Below, one piece after another: positions 1-9,133 of a stretch of 64,000 bases of DNA (positions within the stretch are counted from its first letter, which is position 1; each line of letters begins with the position of its first letter). The stretch lies in the NCBI GenBank assembly GCA_934481345.1, contig CAKSPF010000008.1, forward strand, positions 1-64,000, written 5' to 3'. The translations under genes and the position numbers were made by a program. The notes below the pieces were generated by a model. It was not told the DNA's origin and searched no databases. It saw only the letters and a program-made list of their open reading frames with translations. The DNA comes from an uncultured Clostridia bacterium. GTDB taxonomy: Bacteria; Bacillota; Clostridia; UMGS1810.

Positions 1-3000
1 GTATTGAAAACAGAAGTAGTTGAAGAGGGAGCAAGTGCGACAGCACCGGCAAATCCGACAAGACCGTCCGACGCAGATTATGAATACACATTTGAGAAAT
101 GGGATACAGATTTCACAAATGTAACATCGAATCTGACAGTAACGGCAGTATACACCAAAACGCCGATAGGCTATGCGAAGCTGTACTTCGGACACAGCAT
201 AAACGGAGACGAAGTAACGGTTGACGTAAAGCTCGACAAGATACCGTCCGATATAACGGCGCTTGCATCGGCAACAATAAACTATATATATGACAGCGCA
301 AAGCTTGAATATGTAAAGACAGAAAGCACAACATCAAACGACCCTGTATTTAACAGAGGATCAATCGCATGGTCTGCGGCATCTGCTGCTGATTATATAG
401 ACACAGCAAAGCTTACGGAAAACGGAAATGTATTGTTTAAAATAACATTCAAAAAGAAAGGTTATGGCAAAACAGAAGTAAGCTTCGCATTTACAGAGCT
501 TGGCGGAAGCAACGGAATTGCAACGTCAATGTATACTGCAACGGACGTAGAGGAGATAGACCTCGGTACAAATACCCTGTTTAAAGTGGAGATATACTAC
601 GGTACAGCAAACAGTCCATCAAACCTTAAAGGAACAATTGAAAACATTCCTGCAAACACAAAAATTACGCAGGCGCAGATTGATGAAAAAATCGGAGATA
701 TAAATAATTACCGCAGCAGCGGCTATACAAACAGTGACGGTGAAATACATTACATATATCCCGAACTTTGGTATAACAACGGCGGAAAGTGGGAATTGTT
801 TGATCTTGATACACCTATAACATCGGACCTTAAGCTTTGCTTGCTTAACAGTGTTATAAGCCTTTTTGCCGAAAATGACAGAACAATAAAAGGTCATTCA
901 ATACCGGATTTTTCTTTAGAGGTTCCGTATTCATCCGAAACCGCAATCGGCGAATCCGTGCTTGACGGCTTGACTCTGGCAGGAAAAAGAATTAAAAATA
1001 TGCTTGAAATGCTCAAGGTGAGCGAAGGCATTGACGCTTATGAGGAAGTCCTTGAAAGATTGAGAAACAAGGGTATTATTGATGATGACAATAATATACT
1101 TAATAAAACTGTTTCACTTAAAATTTCTGATTTTCTCACTGCTGACAAAATCGAAGCAGAGGTAGATAAATACTTAAACGATAATATTAATGATGATGAG
1201 TTTATCGCGTCAATTCTTAAAAATGATTCTATAGTAAACAGTATTCTCGGCAATGATGATGTAAAAATATCATTTATGCAAAATTCAACACTGTGGAATT
1301 CATTTTTGGATGATGAAGATTTCATCAAAGAATTGCTTGATAATGCAGATATGGTAAATGACGTTATTAAAAGCGCCGAATTTAAGGAAAGCTTCATAAA
1401 TAATGACGACTTGCTTGACTACATTTTAACGGATCCTGATTTAAAGACTACGGTGCTTGGCGATAGCGACTTTTTGGAGCTTCTTGCTAATGAAAGCACA
1501 AAGTTTGTAATTGATGTATACTTTGAGGGAACAGAAACTTCCCCAGCTGTATACAACTACATTACATCAATGCTTGCAGATAATGCATTTAAGACAGAGC
1601 TTAAAAACATACCGGAGCTTAAAGAACTTGTAAAAGATAAACTCAAAGTGCTTATAAAGACTGATGTTAATGTAAGAGATGATGTTTTTGACGCTATACG
1701 CGCAAATGATTCGTTAAAGAATACAATTATAGAAAGTATTCGCAATGATGAAACTATAAAGACATCAATAAGAAATGCAATCAGAACCAACACGGAAATC
1801 AAAGACAGCATTAAAACGGCTGTTAAAGATGATACGCAAATAAGAGACAGCATAAAAGTCAAAGCAAAAGAAAGCTTAAAGACTAACGATAGCTTTAAAA
1901 CAAAATTAAAGACATGGGTATCAGGTAATATCGAAACTGATATTTCTTTAAGAAATGACATCAAGGTCAATATGCTGGGCAGTGACATTAAATATGACTT
2001 AATGAGAGATGCCGGAGTGGATGAAGATCTTATTAATAAATATAAAAATGATTATTCATCTCTTACGGCAGAGCAGATAGAAGAAATAGATAACAAAATT
2101 GATGAGTATTTTGACAACAATGTTGTAACTGCGGTAACCACATATTTTGATAAATATTACACTTCATATTTTAATGATATGTATGACAGTCAGTTTGATA
2201 ACTTCTATTCTGACAATGAACTTTTTGACGAGGCATTTAATGTATTTGTTAATGATGATGATAACTTTAAGGAAGCGTTTGACAAGTATATAGAAAATAA
2301 CGATAACTTTAAAAAAGCATTTGACAAATATATTGAAGATAATGCAAACCTTGAAAATGCATTCAGCAGTTTTGTAAATGATGAGACGCACTTTAACACA
2401 TTCTATGATGACTATGTTGCAGATGCAAGTCATTTTGATGAACTGTTTGACAGGTATTACGACGGTAACACTGAAGAAATGGTTAAATCCGCTTACAGTG
2501 ATCCGGCTCTTAAACCTACTGTTGAAAAGTATATCAAAGAATACGTTGAAGATATGATTGACGATTATCTGAATGATAATTTGAGTGATGATTTAAAAGC
2601 TGTTGTTGATGACATTATGGAAACTGATATTCCGGATTTCATAAGGGATTCCTACAATAATGACGCAGCAATCAAGGATAAGATAGATACCCTTATTGAA
2701 AATAATGCACTTAAAGTAATAAACGATTATAAAAACAATGCATTATCTTCTGCAGAAAAGGATATTATCAATAAAGCAATAAAGGATTATGCAAATAAGA
2801 CCGCCGAGTCTTACATTAACGGCACAATCGATAAAACCACCAAAGACTTTATTGATGACGCAATCGACAATTATGTAAAAACCGTTATCCGGAAATTCAT
2901 TGATGATGAGAATGACGCAAGAGCAAAATATCACGACTTTATCGTTGATAATGCTCAGAAGGCAATTGATGCTTACAAGAACACACAGGCATACAAGGAT

Positions 3001-4158
3001 TTGATTGACGGATTTAAAAAGGGCAATAAAAATATCGAAATCACAAAGGATAATGTTGTGATGGTACGCGGTATCGCATCTGCGGTTTCTGCATATACAT
3101 TCGACAGAATCAATGATGAATTCCTTATTCCTAAGTTCGGCAAGACATACACCAAGCTTATTGATTTGCTCGGCAAAGATTATGTGGAAGGATATGTAAA
3201 TGCGGCAAGAGATTCATTTGTTGACGGTTTAAATGCAGAGTGCGATAAACTTGATACAGATGTTGCAAACGGAATAGACGATTCTGTTTACACATATCCC
3301 GCAGCACTTTCGACGCCTGTAAACTATGTCGGCGATGTGCTCTACCATTTCTATGACAAGGCAATGGTTAAAGTTAAGAATAAGGTTCAAAACACAGCTT
3401 CATTCAAATATAGCGAAAACACATATTTGCAAAAACTTTTAGACAGAAATATTCTTGATGACGTTTTGTTTAACGGCGATATTTCACTTGCAAGCGGAAA
3501 CAAGAGCGGCTATAAGCTTAAAGATGAAATCATGGATTACTATGACGGCGCGCTCAAAGATCTGATACTTGCACATGACGCTATGGTTTGGTACGGTACG
3601 CTTTCCGACAGCGAAATTAACCTCATGCTTACAAGACTTGCAGAGATTACTGCAAAGTATGCAAATAAGGTAAATGATATTGTTATGGATTATATTGATA
3701 ACGGAAAGCTCCCCGGCGGACTGACGCTTGACAGAATACTCGGTATTAATCAGAAGATTGAAGATTTGTACAATCAGTATGAAGATGAAATCAACAAGCT
3801 TCTTGATAAGTATGAAGAATATCTTAACAGAGATTACAGCGGTCTGCCGAGTCATATTGACGCTGAAATAAGCGACGGTGAAAATCTGTTTACGGTTTAT
3901 AAGATAATTTTGGAAACAGCCGACCCTGCATTTAGTGTAGATTCTGCATATAAGGCAGTATTTGACGCAGATAACTTTGCTAAATATCCGAAGGCACAGA
4001 AGGTTGTGGATAAAATCAAGTCATATAAATACACACCGGCAGAGAGTAACTACAGATACAATATTGACTCTTACAAAGCAACGCTTTCATCAAGAACTTT
4101 CCGCGGTATTGAAACCGGTAACATAACAATTGATGTAAGCAGGTATCTTGCAAGATAA
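1..4158 (+). CDS. Giant repetitive cell-surface protein with cohesin-like domain (5' truncated by window edge)
   Basis: The frame is open from the first base, so the true N-terminus lies upstream. About 1385 residues are visible. The first ~50 resemble an InlB B / Listeria-Bacteroides repeat (YTFEKWDTDF...VTAVYT). Residues ~57-190 look like a cohesin-type beta-sandwich (ATINYIYDSAKLEYV, later GNVLFKITFKKK). From ~300 to the end the protein is highly charged, D/N/K-rich and mostly helical, with many degenerate 11-20-residue repeats, such as NFKEAFDKYIENN followed by NFKKAFDKYIEDN, and runs of IKDSIKTAVKDD-like units. No enzyme motif, SLH domain or sortase signal is seen in this part. The SLH protein directly downstream could be its anchoring partner. 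Role in adhesion or as a surface stalk is inference. Confidence 0.75.
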   Translation, partial: VLKTEVVEEGASATAPANPTRPSDADYEYTFEKWDTDFTNVTSNLTVTAVYTKTPIGYAKLYFGHSINGDEVTVDVKLDKIPSDITALASATINYIYDSAKLEYVKTESTTSNDPVFNRGSIAWSAASAADYIDTAKLTENGNVLFKITFKKKGYGKTEVSFAFTELGGSNGIATSMYTATDVEEIDLGTNTLFKVEIYYGTANSPSNLKGTIENIPANTKITQAQIDEKIGDINNYRSSGYTNSDGEIHYIYPELWYNNGGKWELFDLDTPITSDLKLCLLNSVISLFAENDRTIKGHSIPDFSLEVPYSSETAIGESVLDGLTLAGKRIKNMLEMLKVSEGIDAYEEVLERLRNKGIIDDDNNILNKTVSLKISDFLTADKIEAEVDKYLNDNINDDEFIASILKNDSIVNSILGNDDVKISFMQNSTLWNSFLDDEDFIKELLDNADMVNDVIKSAEFKESFINNDDLLDYILTDPDLKTTVLGDSDFLELLANESTKFVIDVYFEGTETSPAVYNYITSMLADNAFKTELKNIPELKELVKDKLKVLIKTDVNVRDDVFDAIRANDSLKNTIIESIRNDETIKTSIRNAIRTNTEIKDSIKTAVKDDTQIRDSIKVKAKESLKTNDSFKTKLKTWVSGNIETDISLRNDIKVNMLGSDIKYDLMRDAGVDEDLINKYKNDYSSLTAEQIEEIDNKIDEYFDNNVVTAVTTYFDKYYTSYFNDMYDSQFDNFYSDNELFDEAFNVFVNDDDNFKEAFDKYIENNDNFKKAFDKYIEDNANLENAFSSFVNDETHFNTFYDDYVADASHFDELFDRYYDGNTEEMVKSAYSDPALKPTVEKYIKEYVEDMIDDYLNDNLSDDLKAVVDDIMETDIPDFIRDSYNNDAAIKDKIDTLIENNALKVINDYKNNALSSAEKDIINKAIKDYANKTAESYINGTIDKTTKDFIDDAIDNYVKTVIRKFIDDENDARAKYHDFIVDNAQKAIDAYKNTQAYKDLIDGFKKGNKNIEITKDNVVMVRGIASAVSAYTFDRINDEFLIPKFGKTYTKLIDLLGKDYVEGYVNAARDSFVDGLNAECDKLDTDVANGIDDSVYTYPAALSTPVNYVGDVLYHFYDKAMVKVKNKVQNTASFKYSENTYLQKLLDRNILDDVLFNGDISLASGNKSGYKLKDEIMDYYDGALKDLILAHDAMVWYGTLSDSEINLMLTRLAEITAKYANKVNDIVMDYIDNGKLPGGLTLDRILGINQKIEDLYNQYEDEINKLLDKYEEYLNRDYSGLPSHIDAEISDGENLFTVYKIILETADPAFSVDSAYKAVFDADNFAKYPKAQKVVDKIKSYKYTPAESNYRYNIDSYKATLSSRTFRGIETGNITIDVSRYLAR

Positions 4159-4184
4159 TATAACCAAATAATTATTAATATAAT

Positions 4185-4212
4185 GGGTGGGTGCAATCCC
4201 ACCCGTTTGTTA
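4185..4212 (+). terminator. Hairpin between the surface protein and SLH protein genes
   Basis: A perfect 7-bp stem (GGGTGGG, six-base loop, CCCACCC) is followed by a short T-rich stretch, GTTTGTT. The T-tract is weak, so it may attenuate read-through into the SLH gene rather than stop it fully. Confidence 0.55.
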
Positions 4213-4233
4213 CAAATAACAGGAGGGTATAAT

Positions 4234-5481
4234 ATGAAGAAATTAACAGCGCTATCTTTAGCAATTATGATGATATTCGGTTCTGTAAGCGTTTGCCTTG
4301 CCGATACTGTAAAATTCAGTGATGTCGACGCAAACAGCGAAATCGGAAAAAGCGTGTACAGGCTTGCGGACGCAGGAATAATAAACGGATATGAGGACGG
4401 CACATTCCGTCTGAACGCACAGCTTACCAGAGCAGAGTTATGCAAAATGATTAACAAGGCTTTTAATTACACAGAAAAAGCAGACAATATATTCACCGAT
4501 GTTAAGTCTGACGACTGGTATTACTCCGAGGTACTTGCTGCTGTAAAGGCAGGCTACATAAAGGGTTTTGAAGACTCGACTTTCCGCGGTGACGACAATG
4601 TTTCAAGAGAGCAGATATGCGCCATATTAAACAGAATAGTTAAAAAGACGGCTGATACAAGCAAGGTTGTAATATCTGACGAAGTTTCCGATTGGGCAGA
4701 AGCTGATGTCAAAAATGTAATTGCACTTGGGTATTTCTCGGTTGAAACGGGTAATACTTTCAGAGCAACCGTAGATATTACGAGAGCAGAGCTTGCCCGT
4801 GCACTTGTTATTGTCATAGACAGTAAGGCTGATGATGCAAAAAAAGATGATGACAAAAAGACAGATACCAAGGACGATAACAAAACAAACACCAAAAATA
4901 ACGGTTCCTCCGGCGGTTCTTCCGGTGGCGGCGGTTCTTCCGGCAGAAATGATAACGACCAGGCAAAGATAAACGATACAATTGAAAAAATCAATGCAAT
5001 CGGCGAAATAACGAAGGATACTGCAGCCGAAAATAAAAAAGCTATAGAAGCAGCAGAAAAAGCATATGACAGCTTGACGGAAAGCGAGAAAAAACTTGTT
5101 ACAAACTACAGCGTTCTTACCTCAGCTAAAGAAGAATATGCAAAGATTGAGGCTGAACTCAGCGCGGAAATCTGCAAAAACCTTAAAACGGCTATGTCAA
5201 ACTTAGAGCTTATAGAATTTAACGGCAAAGCAGCCGAGGTTGTGGAATATTTCAAAAAAGACATTGATGAAACACTCAAATCGGCAGACGGCGGAACAAT
5301 CGTAACAAACGATTATGTACGCACAACATATGCTGATGATATAAATACCGTAAAATCTATAATCGACGGAATGACTGCCGAAGAAAAAGAGGCTTTCAAA
5401 ACGGAAATACTTAAGATTAATACAGCTTCTTTGATGTATATAACAAAATACTTCGATGTAAATCTTGCATATCTTGATTAA
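4234..5481 (+). CDS. Exported SLH-domain protein with Gly/Ser linker and helical tail
   Basis: 415 residues. ATG 4234 is chosen because AGGAGGG lies 6-7 bases upstream and a signal peptide starts there (MKKLTALSLAIMMIFGS...LA); a start 17 codons upstream has neither. Three SLH domains follow at ~25-75, ~82-132 and ~141-190, with the usual G-x-x-x-G-Y-x-D-G-T-F and TRAE motifs. SLH domains bind pyruvylated secondary cell-wall polymer in Gram-positive cell walls. A charged D/K stretch and a Gly/Ser-rich linker (~225-245) lead to a helical C-terminal domain of unknown role. It lies 75 bp after the giant surface protein, so a shared surface function is likely. Confidence 0.85.
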   Translation: MKKLTALSLAIMMIFGSVSVCLADTVKFSDVDANSEIGKSVYRLADAGIINGYEDGTFRLNAQLTRAELCKMINKAFNYTEKADNIFTDVKSDDWYYSEVLAAVKAGYIKGFEDSTFRGDDNVSREQICAILNRIVKKTADTSKVVISDEVSDWAEADVKNVIALGYFSVETGNTFRATVDITRAELARALVIVIDSKADDAKKDDDKKTDTKDDNKTNTKNNGSSGGSSGGGGSSGRNDNDQAKINDTIEKINAIGEITKDTAAENKKAIEAAEKAYDSLTESEKKLVTNYSVLTSAKEEYAKIEAELSAEICKNLKTAMSNLELIEFNGKAAEVVEYFKKDIDETLKSADGGTIVTNDYVRTTYADDINTVKSIIDGMTAEEKEAFKTEILKINTASLMYITKYFDVNLAYLD

Positions 5482-5483
5482 TA

Positions 5484-5518
5484 AAAAATCCCACTGTGTA
5501 AAGCAGTGGGATTTTTGC
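5484..5518 (+). terminator. Rho-independent terminator after the SLH gene
   Basis: A 13-bp perfect stem, AAAAATCCCACTG / CAGTGGGATTTTT with a 7-base loop, sits just after the stop codon. Confidence 0.9.
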
Positions 5519-5572
5519 GTAATTTGTACATATATATATTCAGAGGTGATTATATATGCGCGGTGAAACAAT

Positions 5573-6445
5573 TTGAGATATGCCGCTTACTGCCGAGTAT
5601 CTACGGGAAGTGACGAACAGCTTAATTCGCTTATAAACCAAAAGAAATTTTTTGAGGAATATGTTTGCAAAAGAGGGGATGTACTTGTAAATATATATGC
5701 AGACAGGGGAATAAGCGGAAAAAGCATGAGAAACAGAACGGAATTTTTAAAAATGCTTGATGACAGCAAAAACGGCATTTTTGACGCTGTTCTGGTAAAG
5801 GACATAAGCAGGTTTGCAAGAAACACAGTTGATTTTTTGACGGGGATAAGACTTTTGAAAAGCAGAAGCGTGGATGTGGTATTTGTTGGTGCAAATCAAA
5901 AGGTTATAGGTGAGTCGGAATTTATTCTTACGGTGTTTGCCGCACTTGCACAGGAGGAATCCTGCGGACTTTCAAAAAGGATCATATTCGGGAAAAAACA
6001 GGGGGCAAAAAACGGACGTGTGCCGAATTTGATTTACGGTTATGATAAGGTAAATACATATGAATTGAAGATAAACCGAAGAGAAGCCGACGGTGTAAAG
6101 ACGATTTTTGATATGTATGCAAATAAAAATATGGGACTGAGAAAAACCGCCGATGAACTTAACCGCCTTAAAATACCGTCAAAACTCGGCGGAAGCTGGA
6201 GCTGTAAGACGGTTCGCAGAGTGATTGCCAATCCCATATATACAGGATTGCTTGTCACCAATAAAAGCGAAACCGTTGATTTTATCTCGGCGGAAAGGAG
6301 AAATACCGCGCCCGAAGAACAGTACAGACACCTTCGGAAAAATCTGCGTATTATAGATGACGGACTTTTTAACACGGCAAATCAAAAGCTTATGAAAAAC
6401 GCGGCGGCATATTCCAAAAAAGCTGACACAAACAGAAGTGGTTGA
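5573..6445 (+). CDS. Serine recombinase lacking the C-terminal zinc-ribbon region
   Basis: 290 residues with a TTG start. N-terminal resolvase/invertase catalytic domain (~1-140): YCRVST supplies the nucleophile Ser and AVLVKDISRFARN the conserved Arg-rich motif. A recombinase DNA-binding domain (~145-255, GYDK...IANPIYTGLL) follows. Large serine integrases normally continue with a zinc beta-ribbon and coiled coil; here the protein ends just where that would begin, so it is a short form or C-terminally truncated. TTG 5573 overlaps the stop (TTGA) of a six-codon ORF (ATG 5556, MRGETI) that has its own AGAGGTGAT site; GGTGA inside that ORF can serve the recombinase, suggesting translational coupling. 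No phage or ICE genes flank it. Confidence 0.8.
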   Translation: MRYAAYCRVSTGSDEQLNSLINQKKFFEEYVCKRGDVLVNIYADRGISGKSMRNRTEFLKMLDDSKNGIFDAVLVKDISRFARNTVDFLTGIRLLKSRSVDVVFVGANQKVIGESEFILTVFAALAQEESCGLSKRIIFGKKQGAKNGRVPNLIYGYDKVNTYELKINRREADGVKTIFDMYANKNMGLRKTADELNRLKIPSKLGGSWSCKTVRRVIANPIYTGLLVTNKSETVDFISAERRNTAPEEQYRHLRKNLRIIDDGLFNTANQKLMKNAAAYSKKADTNRSG

Positions 6446-6821
6446 CCCCATTTGCCTTGCTGCAAAAGTTGTAGAGCCGACCGAGCGTTGCTGCTGCTGC
6501 GGAGAAATTGATGTAAATTCAATTCCGGACTGCATATGCAGGGTATTTGACGATATAATAGTGGATAACAGCAATATAAGAAAGGTTTATGTTACAATAG
6601 GTTTATTCACAATCGTAAGACTTGAAAGAGATGTACAGCTCTTGATACCGGTAATTGATTACTGCATCCCGCAGAATGAGTGCATATCTTCTACGGATAA
6701 CGATCCTTGCGATTTCTTTGAAAGACTTCGCTTCCCGGTTGATGAATTTTTCCCGCCGGAGAGAAAGCACTTTGACAGTCTGACGCCCGACAGACGCGAC
6801 TGCTGCTGCAATAATGACTGA
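6438..6821 (+). CDS. Cysteine-rich small protein overlapping the recombinase gene
   Basis: 127 residues from a GTG start that overlaps the recombinase end by 8 bases. Cysteines cluster at both ends (CCCCGE near residue 20, CCCNND at the C-terminus), around a hydrophobic, probably beta-rich core (VYVTIGLFTIVRLERDVQLL). No Shine-Dalgarno precedes the GTG. The frame stays open for 14 further codons upstream (KKLTQTE immediately before), so the true N-terminus may use a non-standard start or have been lost. I do not recognise the family with confidence. The composition recalls cysteine-rich spore-coat-like proteins of Firmicutes, but that is only an impression. Confidence 0.5.
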   Translation: MVDPICLAAKVVEPTERCCCCGEIDVNSIPDCICRVFDDIIVDNSNIRKVYVTIGLFTIVRLERDVQLLIPVIDYCIPQNECISSTDNDPCDFFERLRFPVDEFFPPERKHFDSLTPDRRDCCCNND

Positions 6822-6826
6822 AAAAC

Positions 6827-6862
6827 AAAAAAGCTGTGAGAAAATTTTCTCACAGCTTTTTT
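6827..6862. terminator. Bidirectional terminator between convergent genes
   Basis: A near-perfect palindrome, AAAAAGCTGTGAGAAAA with its complement, carries A and T tracts on both flanks. It serves the cysteine-rich gene (+) and the araC-type gene (-). Confidence 0.9.
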
Positions 6863-6881
6863 ATGATGTTACCAAAGTTAT

Positions 6882-7628
6882 TTAACAAATGTACTTTGAT
6901 ATACACTTTCCGGTTTTCGCCTTGAATGCCGTTCTGAAATATTTTACATCCTGAAATCCGCACATAAGTGCAATTTCCTTTTGTGAATAATAATCTGATC
7001 TCAGCAGCGAAACGGCATATTGTATTCTTAATGAGTCCAAATATTTTTTGGGACTCATTCCGTAATACTGCCTGAATTTTCGACGGAAAAACGATTCGCT
7101 GACACAGGCGCGCTCCGCAAGCTTGCAGACGCTTAAATCCGCATCGCCGAAATGTGATTTCATATATTCGGCGGAGTCATAAATAAATTCCGATTTTGTT
7201 TTGGCGGCAATGCTGCCGTCAATCTGCATCTGAGAAAGTATATTGTAAAATACGGCTGTTGCGGCATATTTGTAACCCGGTTCTTTTTTTTGCCAGATGT
7301 CCAATGCCTGTTTAAACAGTCTGCGGTAAGCAGAGTAATCATTTGGAGTGAAAACCTGTATTTCATCGGTTACAAAGTTATACATGTCAAAGTGAAATAC
7401 GATTAATTCTTCGTCATCCGTAACCCTGTCGTAGCCGATGTTTGCAGGAACAAAGCTTATCGAATTTGTGTCCGAACGGATTTTTTTGTTTTTGTACAGA
7501 TAGCTGCTGTTTGAGATAAGACGAAACGACAGAGCATAAAAAGGCCTTTTGTTTGTGTAATACTTTGCTTTTTTCTGTCTGAATACCAGTATATCAAGTA
7601 TGTTTACCGAAATATTGTCTGAAAGCAT
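6882..7628 (-). CDS. AraC-family transcriptional regulator
   Basis: 248 residues. The N-terminal half is cupin-like (sensor part, weakly conserved). The C-terminal ~100 residues hold two helix-turn-helix motifs: LSVCKLAERACVSESFFRRKF, then the second helix pair around KEIALMCGFQDVKYFRTAFK, the typical AraC signature. It is divergently transcribed from the GH10 xylanase gene across a 124-bp gap, so regulation of that gene in response to xylan-derived sugars is the natural inference. Confidence 0.85.
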   Translation of the reverse strand: MLSDNISVNILDILVFRQKKAKYYTNKRPFYALSFRLISNSSYLYKNKKIRSDTNSISFVPANIGYDRVTDDEELIVFHFDMYNFVTDEIQVFTPNDYSAYRRLFKQALDIWQKKEPGYKYAATAVFYNILSQMQIDGSIAAKTKSEFIYDSAEYMKSHFGDADLSVCKLAERACVSESFFRRKFRQYYGMSPKKYLDSLRIQYAVSLLRSDYYSQKEIALMCGFQDVKYFRTAFKAKTGKCISKYIC

Positions 7629-7696
7629 AAAATCCCTCCAGTATGATTATATTGCAACATGTTCCGAAAATCAAGCTTTTTGTACTGAAAATACAG

Positions 7697-7724
7697 TTGA
7701 TATGTTGCGAAAATAATATATAAT
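7697..7724 (+). promoter_or_regulatory. Promoter of the xylanase gene
   Basis: TTGATA, 16-bp spacer, TATAAT; then GGGGAGGG ahead of ATG 7753. It lies in the gap shared with the divergent araC-type gene. Confidence 0.65.
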
Positions 7725-7752
7725 TGAATTATCATACCGGGGAGGGAATAAA

Positions 7753-9081
7753 ATGGAAAACAGAAAAAGTATTTTAAAAAATTTTGAAAAGTACAAAGGC
7801 TATACAGATGACAGAGTAAACCACGGCATAGAGCAAAACAGAAAGGCGTTTGCAACAATTACAATAAAAAATAAAGACGGCAGTCCGCTGTCAAATGCTG
7901 CGGTTAAGGCGGAGCAGACAGAACATTCATTCAAGTACGGAGCAAATATTTTTATGCTGGACGAGCTTGAAAACGACGAAAAAAACCGCCTGTACAAAGA
8001 ATATTTCAAGGGTGCGTTTAATATGGCGACCATTCCGTTTTACTGGAGTGACCTTGAACCGGAAAAAGGGAAAACGAGGTACGGTAAAAACAGTCCAAAG
8101 ATTTACCGCAGACCGGCAACGGATTTGTGTATGGAGTTTTGCCGCGAAAACAATATAGAGCCGAGAGAACACGCTCTTGCATATGAGCATTTTTTCCCCG
8201 ACTGGCTTAAAGATGAAAGCGTAGCCGGGATAAAAAGAGAACTCGAAAGACGTTTTGGAGAGATTGCCGAAAGATATGCCGACAAGATAAACACGATAGA
8301 AGTTACAAATGAAATGGAGTGGTCCGAGGGGAAAACAGCTTTTTACCGTGAAAGCGATTATGTGGAGTGGTGTTATAAAACCGCCGCAAAATATTTTCCG
8401 AACAATCAGCTTGTTATAAATGAATGGTCGGGAGTATGGGAGGATTACTGTGAAACACTCTCAAGATATTATCTGACAATAGAAAACGCACTTTTAAAAG
8501 GCGCAAAAATCGACGCTGTGGGTATGCAGTATCACATGTTTTATAAAAAAGAGGAAGAAGCTGTAAAAACAGAAAAATTTTATAATCCGCTTGTACTTTA
8601 CAAAACGCTTGATACGTATTCAAAGCTTCATCTGCCTGTTCAGATTACCGAGGTTACAATTCCTGCATATTCAAACGAACGTGAAGACGAGGATTTGCAG
8701 GCGGAAATAATCGAAAGACTTTATTCAATATGGTTTTCGCATCCGAATGTAGAACAGATTATATACTGGAATCTCGTAGACGGATATGCCGCATTTGCGC
8801 CGCAGGGTGACATGACTTCCGGTGAAAACTACTATTACGGCGGCTTGCTGCGTTTCGACCTGACGCCGAAGCCTGCATACTACACAATAAAAAATCTTTT
8901 TGAAAAGAAGTGGCATACTTCTGAAAATCTGACTGCCGATTGCAACGGAACTGTCGCTTTTAAAGGATTTAAGGGCAAGTATGACTTAAGCTTTGACGTC
9001 GGCGGAAAAAAGACCGTAAAGAAAATTGAAATCACAGGCAATTATCAAAAGGATAATAATATAGAAATCGTTGTTGATTAA
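7753..9081 (+). CDS. Glycoside hydrolase family 10 endo-1,4-beta-xylanase, probably intracellular
   Basis: 442 residues with no signal peptide. A short N-terminal beta domain (~30-65) precedes the GH10 TIM barrel. The acid/base is Glu187 in VTNEMEW and the nucleophile Glu300 in PVQITEVTIP; ALAYEHFFPDW corresponds to the family's H-x-L-x-W region, with the expected W replaced by Y/E. The lack of a secretion signal, dockerin or SLH domain suggests action on imported xylo-oligosaccharides. A ~60-residue C-terminal beta segment follows the barrel. The neighbouring AraC gene is the likely regulator. Confidence 0.88.
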   Translation: MENRKSILKNFEKYKGYTDDRVNHGIEQNRKAFATITIKNKDGSPLSNAAVKAEQTEHSFKYGANIFMLDELENDEKNRLYKEYFKGAFNMATIPFYWSDLEPEKGKTRYGKNSPKIYRRPATDLCMEFCRENNIEPREHALAYEHFFPDWLKDESVAGIKRELERRFGEIAERYADKINTIEVTNEMEWSEGKTAFYRESDYVEWCYKTAAKYFPNNQLVINEWSGVWEDYCETLSRYYLTIENALLKGAKIDAVGMQYHMFYKKEEEAVKTEKFYNPLVLYKTLDTYSKLHLPVQITEVTIPAYSNEREDEDLQAEIIERLYSIWFSHPNVEQIIYWNLVDGYAAFAPQGDMTSGENYYYGGLLRFDLTPKPAYYTIKNLFEKKWHTSENLTADCNGTVAFKGFKGKYDLSFDVGGKKTVKKIEITGNYQKDNNIEIVVD

Positions 9082-9083
9082 TA

Positions 9084-9117
9084 AAAAAGTGCGGATATTA
9101 AAATTCGCACTTTTTAT
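9084..9117. terminator. Bidirectional terminator between the xylanase and SLH genes
   Basis: Stem AAAAAGTGCG / CGCACTTTTT with a short loop, A/T tracts on both sides, between two convergent genes. Confidence 0.85.
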
Positions 9118-9133
9118 TTAGGCAACTGCTTGC

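Noticed and set aside
113..4000. Many long antisense ORFs across the giant surface gene
   Set aside because: They follow from its low-complexity D/N/K codon pattern; none has a ribosome site or a recognisable domain, and the plus frame is open throughout.
5573..6821. Prophage or integrative element around the serine recombinase
   Set aside because: No structural phage genes, relaxase, excisionase or att-like repeats are visible nearby, and the recombinase lacks its C-terminal part.
7753..9081. Dockerin or cohesin partner on the xylanase, to match the cohesin-like domain at the window start
   Set aside because: The C-terminal segment has no paired calcium-binding dockerin motif and the protein has no signal peptide.
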